From Clitoria ternatea (taxonomy: Eukaryota > Streptophyta > Magnoliopsida > Fabales > Fabaceae): a stretch of DNA of 64,000 nt. The stretch lies in NCBI GenBank assembly GCA_037962975.1, contig CM075673.1, forward strand, positions 123,213,001 to 123,277,000, in the 5' to 3' direction. Shown here piece after piece: positions 55,380 through 64,000 of the stretch; positions within the stretch are counted from its first letter, which is position 1, and each line of letters opens with the position of its first letter. The notes under the pieces were generated by a model. That model was not told the DNA's origin. It saw only the letters and a program-made list of their open reading frames with translations, and searched no databases. The position numbers and the translations under genes were made by a program.

Positions 55380-57680
55380 TTGTGTGTAACATCCCGAATT
55401 TTATAAAAATGAATAAATATGTGAAATAAATACTGAATAATTATAAATGAATTTATGAGTGTCCCAAAAATATTGGAATAATTAAATTGGGATTTATTAT
55501 GGATATTTATAATTTATTGAGCTTATAGGAGTTAAAATTATACCCGGATTGAAATATGGGTGTCGGACCAAGTATCTCCGATTGAGATGCCGTTGGTCAG
55601 GGCTATTAAGAATATTATTGGAAATCCGAATATATCTTCGGAATAATTTTTGGAGTTAGTATTAAGCCTGAACCGATATCCTGTATGTTGTAAAACGGAA
55701 AATTTTAATGAGGGGATTAAAAATTAAAACAAAAACCCTTCTTCTCCCTTTCTCTTTTTCGTTGGCCTCTCTCCCTCTCTTTCATTCACTTTTCTTTTCT
55801 TCCTCTCCCTCCATTATTCTTCTCCAAAACCGTTCACTCCCTCTCTCCCTTCATAAATCATTTTTCATCCAAAGGCTTGGGAACTAATGGAATCATGAGG
55901 CAAGGAAGGCACTTGGAGCAAAGCTTGGCTCATCTCTTCTCCTTTTCATCTCATTTTCATTTTGGGGTTTAAGCTTGGAGAATGAGGTAAGATCTTGAAC
56001 ACCCATGGCTCTTGTTTATGGTTTTGAGTCTATTTATGTATTGTGATGGAAGATTGAGTGTTGTTTTGATGAAAAATGGCTTGAGGAACCAAACCCTAGG
56101 TGGGATAACCATTGAGCATTATTATTGATGTTGATAATGAATGGGATATATTGTTGTTAGCCTAAGAATGTTGGAAATCATGCATATGAATGGTTGGAAT
56201 TGATGATTGTGGGCTATTTATGAAAACCCTAGGTTTAGGAATTTGGTGCTTTTGGCCAATTGATAGGTATTAATGATTTATGCTTTAGAATGGGTCTTGG
56301 AAAGATTAGGATTGATTATTTGTGGTGATGGTTGAGTTTTGATGAAAACTCTTGTCCTAAGAATTTGGGGGAATATATGTATTATGGTTAGGAAGGTTGA
56401 ATTGAATGTGGGTAGAAAATACCCAATGTAGGTATTAATATGAGTATGAAATGATGAATATGAATGCCAAAGCCATGGTGAATATGAGGGGTTAGTGAAA
56501 TGAGCATGTGTCTTGATGGGGTCTTAGACCATTGGTGTGCCATATGGGATTGTTGATGGATAATGGTTTGATAGGAGCCAAGTGGCTCATGATGAACTTG
56601 AATGGGAAATGGATAGTTTGAGTAATAAGGAACACATTGCGAATGATAAGAGTGATATTGATGTCATTGGACATAGTTAGCCTTTTGAGATTTAGAGAAT
56701 CTTGGTTTTGGGAAAGGAATTCCCGAAGCCTAACACAATGGTATGGATTGGTGTTTTGTTAAGTCTAGGACTTGATATTAAAGCCTTAAGGTATGTTTAC
56801 AATTGCTTAGAATTAAAATGGTGCCTTGTGTTGGCTCATTGATTGGATATGTGTATTGATGTAGATGATATTTCGGGCAATATAGCAGAGCATTTGGAGC
56901 ATGCATTGAATTACGGTTCTTCTCTTGAGGTAGGAGAGGAGTTTTACATTCTAAATGCATGAGTTATATAATTGATGATTATTGTATGTAAGAATACTCA
57001 TGCTGCCTTGCCATAGTTATGTTGAATGATGAAATAATTGATGATGTGATGAATGTCATGGTTGAAAATTTATTGACCTTGGGAGTTACACATGTATGAA
57101 TGAGATGATGATGAATGTGTAGTGGTCCCTTGATGGGAATTGATGCATTGTAATGAATGATCCATAATGAAATGAAGTATAAATGGTTTGAGTCATATTA
57201 GAGCACACAAAGTGCATCTTTATGCATAATCATGGAAGTGGATAGGTCACATTTCCATTTAATGGATAAATGTTCATGTAGAAGTCACCTATAAGTCACA
57301 ATATATATGTGAAACTTGTTTGCATGGTTGGCACATACTTTGATCTAGGAAATAAATTAAGGGATGAGAATTGTTGGAGCAAGTCACATTTATATATATG
57401 AATATAGGTCCATGGAAAGTTTGGACAAAAACTTAGCCAATTGTATTTTGGTATGTCATGTAAAATGCCCAAAATATGCATAAAACTACCCTATATCTTA
57501 GATTTTGATTGAGATGGAATTTCGGTTTGAAACTTTGCCACATAATTGATATTAGGGTAGGTAAGTTGTGTATAAAATTTCATGCAAATCGGAGTTGAAT
57601 AGCCTAGTGGAAAGGGGTCTCAAAGTTGGCAAAAATGTAAGGGCCAAAAAGCTGCAGAACAGAGCCTACAGCAGTGAGAT

Positions 57681-57816
57681 CCACGGCCAGTGGGAATTTC
57701 CCACTGCCAGTGGATCGTTCTGCCTCAAAACATGGAAAAAATGGCCATTTTGGGTGGTGGAACCAGTGGACTCCACGGCCAGTGGGAATTTCCCACGGCC
57801 AGTGGGTTTCCCCACT
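57681..57816 (+). repeat. CCACGGCCAGTGGGAATTTCCC dyads
   Basis: Two copies of CCACGGCCAGTGG joined to GGGAATTTCCC and a second CCACTGCCAGTGG or CCACGGCCAGTGG (57681-57713 and 57773-57805), with a further GGGTTTCCCC echo. The arms are largely self-complementary around AATT. Chance reading frames on both strands across this array are not genes. Confidence 0.8.
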
Positions 57817-58888
57817 GTCAGAAATTTCCAACTGCTCTTTTCTTTGCTGTTTTTAGCCTGTTTGGGCATCTTAATGATGTTGTTAGCCTCTTACTTCTTC
57901 ATGAAAGTTGTATATAATTGTGTTATGGAGGTGTGAGAATTGGTCTCACATTAATTGGAGTTTTATAACTCTCATTAGGTATAAAACACCGGACCTACTA
58001 CGTCATAAAATTCAAATTTAAGAGGGTTTTGAACCCAACTTTTTACGGTTATTAATTTGGGACTAATAGGTGATATTTGTGACATGGCCCATTATTTTTA
58101 AAACTAAAAGTAAGCTTTCCTCATGTTTTAACACTGAAATTTATGATGGGCTCATTATTGCCCAAAACCCCTTTAGTATGTGAAAACAAGCGAATTCACT
58201 AGGGGTACATGTGTGGTGTGTCTTAGTGGTGATTGAGGAATGGCTTAAGGCCTTGGTGAGGTATGTGTATGCCTATGCTATGTTATGAATACATATATGT
58301 TTTACCACTATGGATATATTATGAATCATGATGGACAATAAGTGATATGATTACATGACACACCTTGTGTAATGACGAAATTAATGATAGGGCAATTGAA
58401 TGGCAATGAGTGTATAAGTCAATGGATTTGAAATAGTTTTGTTGATGATTAAAAGTTAAGGATACCATATATATTGAATGATAAATGATGTTATTGAATG
58501 AAAAGGGACGTTGTTGTTGAACACGCCCTTGAATAAGCAGAGTTTGCTATTTTTGATTAGTGTGGTGCTAGTATGATTAATACAAGTATTGACTTATATG
58601 TATAAGATGCAATGATGAGTGTTAAAATTATGTTTGGAGATATCTTATTGGTTTCCATACGTGGATAAATGCTATGATGATTAATATGCTATGATTGCCA
58701 TGTGGGGATTTATGAAAATGTGTATGTTGTGCCTTGAGGGGACTCGTGGTTGATTGTATACCAATGATAATAAAAACCAAATATATAATATACCCCTAAT
58801 TGAGAGGGTGAGATATCCTTGCGAGGTTGATTGGCATATGCATTATTGCATTTTGCATTCATGGCATGGCATAACATTGATATTATAT

Positions 58889-59279
58889 GGTTGCGATCAC
58901 AATGATGAAAGATCCTGCGGGATTCTGTGAAGGGAGTACCCCTTGCGAGGCGGGAAACCAACGTGATGATGATATGGTATTGAGCCGGTGGTTGCGATCA
59001 CCTGGTTGTGGAAAGTGAAAGGCCCTGCGGGGACCATTGTATGATGATAAGCCAGTGGTTGCGATCACTTGGTATTTGAAATGAAAAAGGGCTTGTGAGT
59101 TCCTATGGTGCCCGTGGTTGCGATCACGAGGCGGGAGTACCCCTTGCGAGGCGGGAAACCATTATGAATTGTTGAACGTGGTTGCGATCACGAGAAAGCA
59201 CCTTACGAGGCTGTAAGAGGAAGTACCCCTTGCGAGGCGGAAAACCCGTGTGAATGAATGATATGGTGGTTGCGATCAC
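58889..59279 (+). repeat. GGTTGCGATCAC / CCTTGCGAGGCGGG minisatellite
   Basis: GGTTGCGATCAC occurs six times at 60-100 bp spacing, alternating with CCCTTGCGAGGCGGGAAACC or CCCTGCGGGG. An eroded reverse copy of the same array lies at 47690-48010. Confidence 0.8.
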
Positions 59280-61340
59280 CTGAGGAAATGAAATGGATCC
59301 ATTGCATATGCATTAAACAGTTGACATATGCATTAGCATAGGTGCATGGCATTTGAGATGGGATGACCACGAGAGATGAGAAACCCCCTTGTGAGGAGGA
59401 AGTGAATAAAGATTTAATAAAATGATGATGATGATTGTGAATGCTCTTGATAATAAGTGGCAATGTGATTGTGTATGTGCTTGTGCTTGCTTATGTTGTG
59501 AATTGCGATTCATGATGTTTGTATGCCTATTATAATAATGTGATGATGATTGAATGATGATTTAATGGTTTTATAGCAAAGCACACATGATGATTATATG
59601 CATATACACATGATCACAATATATATTATATTCATCATTTTGAATGTATAACTCACTCTCCCATGTGGTCTCCTTTTTAGCATTGTGATGCAGGTTACCC
59701 TAGGATGAGTTAAAGTTTAAATTGATGATTTGGTGAAGGTAAATAGTGGTAATGGAAGTGCCTTGGCCGGCATCAACTATGAACTTTAATGTATTGAATA
59801 AATTGTATGTGATGATATTGAGGACTTAGTGAATTTGGATATGTATAAGATAATCCTTTGAATTTGTGAATGGTGAATATAAGTTTAGTATGTAAGTGAT
59901 GATTAGATTGATACTATCTGGTGATGGATATGCAGATTATATGTTTAGCAAGCAAGTGATGATTAGATTGATGCCATCTGGTGATGGATGTCTCATGTAT
60001 AGACTTCTTACATTTGATGATATATAATTATGCTTCAGGTGCATGGTCGATTGTAGCCTAATAGGCTTACATTATGAAATTGTATAATTGCTTGGGCCTT
60101 TCCTCATATCTTCATATATGGGACTAGGCATATGCCCGGTATACACATTCTTCTTCCGCTGTAAACTCTATTATTTTGTATACCGATATGGGCAAGTTAG
60201 CTATCGATCCAGTTATATCTTATTAAATCGTACGCTTTCGGTTTTCTGCGATTCGAGTCTTGGTGTAATCGTCGAGGTGTTTAGAAATATTTCAAACATG
60301 AAAAATTTACCCGTATTTTTATTAATTATTATCGTGATTACATCGGGATTTAAGTTTGGAAAACCGGGGTGTTACATTGTGCATGGGATCCCTGATTATA
60401 TATGTTTTTAGAAACTTCAAAAGTCAAGCCTGAGACACTTTTTCACTTTCTCTTTCTCCTCTCGCGCTCGTCTTCCTGCTTCTCCTCTCGCACTCATCTT
60501 CCTACTTCTCCTCTCTCGCTCGTCTTCACCTATTGCCTCCAGCTTGAGCTCTTTGGGCTTTGTCATCTACCTCGTTCTTCTTCCTTCCTTTATCTTCGCA
60601 GCATTTTTCTAGTAAGTCCTCCCCACTGCTTATGTATATCAGTATGTTTCGAAGCTTGTCTGTGTGTGTTGGAAGTTGCCTAGTTGAAAGGGGTTTTCAC
60701 TTGCCCTTAAATATGTAATGTGTATACTTTGTTGGTTTTGTGTATATCAGCATATTTCTATCTCTGTTTAGTTTACTTTGTTGGTTTTGTGTATATGGTG
60801 CTTGTTCTGTGTTCTGAACTGAAAATTGGTGGCCTGTTCTGTGTATATCGTTTGGTTTATAGATTTGGTTTTCATTTGGATTTTTGGTAAACCTTTAACT
60901 GCATTAATTTCATTAGCCAAAATTATATATAATTTTGAATTTTATTCTAGTTTAGACTGTTGTGAATTGTTACTAAGTTTTCACTTTGCGAATGTGTTTA
61001 ATGATAAGGTTTGGTCACTATAAAGTTATTAGTTAATTTTAGTTTTACTTATCATTTTTTTTGCTTACTAATTCTTTTTATTAATGCAAGATGTTTAAAA
61101 GAAGTTCAACCCTTGGAGTTTAGAGTGTTATTGTTGATTTATGTTTTGAAGGGGAAAATAAAAGATTATCAAATTTATAATTAAGATAAATATACATAGG
61201 ATTGAAAAATTAAAAGACATAAGTAGATTTAACACATTCCAAGTTCTTAGACCAATTTTTTTTTTATTTTTTGTTCACATTCCAATACCAAACAAAACTT
61301 GAAAAATGTCATAATCCTACGCCATATCCATAATCCATAA

Positions 61341-61561
61341 AATAAAAGTTCAAACTTCAAAAGTCTCATAATCCATAATCCATCGTCTAAAACACCATAG
61401 TTCCACTTGAAAATAACACAATTAAAAACATCATATTAATTACTAAATAAAAGTCAAAACTTTAAAAGTCTTATAATCCAACACCATAATTCATAATCCA
61501 TAATCCAACACCATAGTTGTACCTCAAAATAATACAAATTAGAAACATCATACTAATTTAG
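61341..61561. repeat. Imperfect direct repeat, two ~105-115 bp copies
   Basis: ATAAAAGTTCAAACTTCAAAAG...CATCATATTAATTA and ATAAAAGTCAAAACTTTAAAAG...CATCATACTAATTT are adjacent and share CATAATCCATAATCC and CACCATAGTT blocks. Confidence 0.75.
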
Positions 61562-61758
61562 GAGAAAGGTTAAGTAAAATATTACACATTTTTAAGTACA
61601 ATATATAATGTTATTTTTGTTGCTATTTGTTGCTCTCATATAATGTTATTTGTTTACACTTGTATGTATGTGGTTGTCACTATTGCGAACTCGTAGGCTC
61701 ATACTAGCTAACTAGTATGTAAGTTGCTTTGCATGAGTGAACCGTAGTTCCCTGTTTG

Positions 61759-61813
61759 AGATTCAACACAAATGGTAGTTAAATTAATTAATTTCATCGT
61801 TTGTGTTGAATCT
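61759..61813. repeat. Perfect 14-bp inverted repeat
   Basis: AGATTCAACACAAA (61759-61772) and TTTGTGTTGAATCT (61800-61813) flank a 27-bp AT-rich loop. Confidence 0.85.
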
Positions 61814-62153
61814 TGAATTGTCCGTTTGGACAGTTTGGGATGAATAATTATTTTTATACGCCGTTGGTATGTACAAGTTAGGAGTTACTTTAAAATTTGA
61901 TAAAGTTTCGGTAACTTGCGTTTTGTGTTGTTCTCTGGATGCATATTTGGTTGTGGTTGAATTTGATTTGACCACTCTCATTTTGTGTACTTAGAGACCA
62001 ATGTGAAATGTTGTCGAAATTTGATCAAATTTTAAAAAACTTCTAACTTGTATATATTAATGACTTATAAAAACAATTGTCATCCTGAATGGGTAGGACC
62101 ACCACCTTTGTAGAAAAAGTGAGATTGATCATAGCACCTTGTAAACAGTTGGT

Positions 62154-63116
62154 ATGGATTGGAGTTGGATAACTATATTACGCATAAGTCTAGAGTACGA
62201 GGGAGGAGTTGAATCATTTATAGAATTCGTTGCGAGGAATGCTGAGGTGGTGAGTGGAAGGTATTTTTTCCCTTGTGTTAAATGCTTGAACCTGCGTCGG
62301 CTAGACTTGGAAGAGGTGTGAGAACATCTACTGTGTGATAGTTTTCTGGATATGGCACGGTGAAGATGTGGTGGTGCCAAGTACCAACTCTCAAACTAAA
62401 AATCGGGGAATGACATTGATGTATATTTAACTCCATAGGGTGAAGACCTCAAAATCATATGGGAAGACGAGGTTGATGCATTTGACGGGTTTGTAGGGCA
62501 ATCATTCAAATTGCGTGTCATGCTATTCTACATGATCAATGACTTTCCAGCATATAGTAACTTATCCGGGTACAGCGTGAAGGGTCATAAAGCTTGTCCT
62601 ATGTGTGAGGAGGGAACTAGTTCTATGCAGCTACACCATGGTAGGAAAAATGTTTATCTTTAACATCAAAGGTTTCTTAAAGCTAATCATCCTTTTCATA
62701 GGTTAAAGAAGTCATTCAACGGTGCTTAAGATTTTGAAATGCCTCCTCCACCACTATCTGGTCGCCACATATATGAAAAGGTGAAAGACGTCAACGTGGT
62801 GTTTGGTAAGTGTGAAAAACAATCCACCGCATAAAACCACTGGAAGAAAAAGTCAATATTTTTGTCCTGCCATATTGGAGGGAGCTTGATGTAAGACACT
62901 GCATTGATGTAATGTATGTGGAGAAAAATGTGTGTGATAGTTTGGTTGAAACACTCTTCAACATACCCAGGAAGACTAAGGATGGCCTCAATTTGCTATG
63001 GACTTGGAGTTGATGGGTATACGTTAGGATTTGCATCCATAATCAAGGGGAAAACGAACATATTTACCCCCAGCATGTCATACGTTGTCCAAAAAAGAAA
63101 AGCAAAGTCTATGTGA
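62154..63116 (+). pseudogene. CACTA (En/Spm-type) transposase pseudogene
   Basis: The ATG at 62154 opens MDWSWITILRISLEYEGGVE, then FVARNAE and PCVKCLN, the conserved N-terminus of plant CACTA transposases. TGA stops come after 55 codons and again near 62361. The core domain follows from 62409: NDIDVYL, LKIIWEDEVDAFDGF, MINDFPAYSNLSGYSVKGHKACPMC, HGRKNVYL, PPPPLSGRHIYEKV, WKKKSIFLSC and, in another frame, HCIDVMYVEKNVCDSL and RKTKDGLN. At least six stops and frameshifts occur. Only the first half of the usual protein is present before the sequence ends at a copia LTR. Confidence 0.85.
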
Positions 63117-63136
63117 ATCGTTACATAGTGTGAAAT

Positions 63137-64000
63137 TGTTGGAAATATGCACTAAAAGCCTATATAGAACGCATCATTTTGAATAAGTCATTTTTATTAA
63201 ATAGTTTAACAACCTTTATTTATCCTTGGAGTAATAGGTCATAAAAGAGTTATTCCTAAAATGTCCCTAGTCAAGTATTTACGTGGGGACATGTAAATAC
63301 ATTAAGACTAGTGTGTGAGTATACTGATGATCTGATCTCACAGATCATGGATATAAATGATATTAAGTCTTCACACGGGTACATATTAAGAGTAATGATG
63401 TACTGGACAGACCCTCCATGAGAACGTTACATGGATCATTACATGAATGTCATAAACGATTCTCAATGTGATAATGGTATATGTAGTCCTTTGACCTGAA
63501 GTCACTACGATTCCTACATAAGTAGTTTGTTGTTTTAATACAATCAAACGTCTTCTGTAACAAGAGGACTGTAAAGGTTGTGGTTAGGCAATAAACAAAT
63601 TATACAGAGGGATATAAGTGATGTAGATGGAATTTGTCTCTCCTATGTGACAGGAGTGATATCTATAGGCCACTTGATGGAGTGAGACTAAGGAAATGCA
63701 TGGCCATGCTAGAAAGAATAAATATTGGATATTTATTCGGATAAAGTCTACTCTGGTATCAAGTAAAATAAATTGGACCGTACAAGGATGACGCGACCAT
63801 GCCTTGGGCCCAATTAGGATATCGTGACAAAAGGAACAAACATATAAAATAATTATCACTTATAGGTTATATTGATAATAAATAATATTCGGACATAATG
63901 ATGCATTACTAAATGTCGCTCTAATTTTATATTAATAATAAAATAGTTTATTATTAATATAACCAAGTATTTTACCTATAGGGTCACACACATAGAGTAA
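63137..64000 (+). mobile_element. Copia LTR, starts here and leaves window
   Basis: It begins TGTTGGAAATATGCACTAAAAGCC. TGTTGGAAATATGC is the well-known start of Angela/TAR-type copia LTRs in plants. Downstream text such as CAGATCATGGAT, GTGATGTACTGGACAGACCC-like and TGACAGGAGTGATATC also resembles those LTRs. GAAAT (63132-63136) would be the left duplication. No internal region is visible within the window, so I cannot tell a solo LTR from a full element. Confidence 0.65.

Larger units (their letters stand above)
55385..60376 (+). mobile_element. Solo LTR (5.0 kb) inserted in CACTA element
   Basis: TGTAACATCCCG...CCGGGGTGTTACA with a perfect duplication TTGTG (55380-55384 and 60377-60381). 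A CT-rich leader (about 55735-55860) and GAG|GTAAG at 55984-55991 lie near the start. CCACGGCCAGTGG dyads are at 57681-57816, a GGTTGCGATCAC minisatellite at 58889-59279, and CCTTGGCCGGC at 59761. No gag or pol motif occurs anywhere, and all frames are short. It is a solo LTR of the same superfamily as 36040-54962. Confidence 0.85.
60382..62153 (+). other. CACTA 5' non-coding region
   Basis: After the TTGTG duplication there is CATGGGATCCC, then a CT-rich tract (about 60447-60600) with three TCGTCTTCCTGCTTCTCC-like repeats, typical of a plant 5' leader. AT-rich, intron-like DNA follows. No supported gene is present. It also contains a degenerate direct repeat and a perfect inverted repeat, listed separately. 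Confidence 0.55.
54975..63136 (+). mobile_element. CACTA DNA transposon, interrupted, right end not seen
   Basis: The left end CACTAGTACAAAAAGC is a typical plant CACTA terminus, and CCA before it would be a 3-bp duplication. Next comes a subterminal repeat zone (to 55379). After the nested 5-kb LTR there is a non-coding leader and a transposase pseudogene in the same orientation. A copia LTR begins at 63137, beyond which no CACTA sequence is visible. The mate terminus would lie outside the window. Confidence 0.75.

Noticed and set aside
55385..60376. Complete autonomous retrotransposon
   Set aside because: There is no gag, protease, RT or integrase motif in any frame, no internal LTR pair, and no primer site; its single 5-bp duplication and block order fit a solo LTR.
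1..64000. tRNA, rRNA or miRNA genes
   Set aside because: I saw no cloverleaf with A/B boxes, no rRNA sequence, and no hairpin with miRNA-like arms apart from repeat-derived dyads.

Overview
This window looks like transposon-packed heterochromatin of a flowering plant, most likely a eudicot. It is AT-rich, has no intact host gene, and is almost entirely LTR retrotransposons nested inside one another plus one CACTA DNA transposon. I cannot name the species. The only host-derived coding sequence I see is a decayed C2-domain (SRC2-like) pseudogene near 34.5-35.8 kb.

Left block (1-32.2 kb). A remnant of a very long LTR (1-2393) and an unclassified insertion (2394-3903) precede a minus-strand LTR that a Tekay/Del-like chromovirus has split (4394-31638, target duplication ATTAG). 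The 5' LTR of that chromovirus holds a CRM-like Ty3 element (4978-19243, duplication AGTTC) and a minus-strand solo LTR of the CRM-like family (21831-22644). The CRM-like element is itself split by two long solo LTRs (10684-14230 in the reverse transcriptase/RNase H region, 15762-18084 in the integrase). All polyproteins carry stops, frameshifts or catalytic changes.

Middle (32.2-36.0 kb). Old debris: a long-LTR remnant, a minus-strand Tat-like leader/LTR fragment, AT-rich DNA with a 3 x 51-bp tandem repeat, the C2 pseudogene, and the last ~140 bp of a chromovirus (chromodomain end and polypurine tract).

Right block (36.0-64 kb). A minus-strand solo LTR (36040-54962, duplication TGCAA) sits at the junction between that chromovirus tail and the end of a CACTA transposon. 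It contains a complete Sirevirus-type copia element (37775-47386, duplication ACCCA, LTRs about 1% different by eye) and another long LTR (48894-54135), which in turn holds a fragment of a non-autonomous CRM-like relative (about 52390-53874). The CACTA element (from 54975) has self-complementary subterminal repeats, a transposase pseudogene at 62154-63116, and a 5-kb solo LTR inserted in it (55385-60376). A copia LTR of the TGTTGGAAATATGC type starts at 63137 and leaves the window.

The most unusual signal is a set of short perfect or near-perfect dyads clustered inside the LTRs. Each type is distinct (TGAATCGATTCA; CGCTCGAGCGA; ACGCGTAGCGTC; GGCCAGTGGGAATTTCCCACTGGCC-like), and two of the types recur in elements that are otherwise unrelated.
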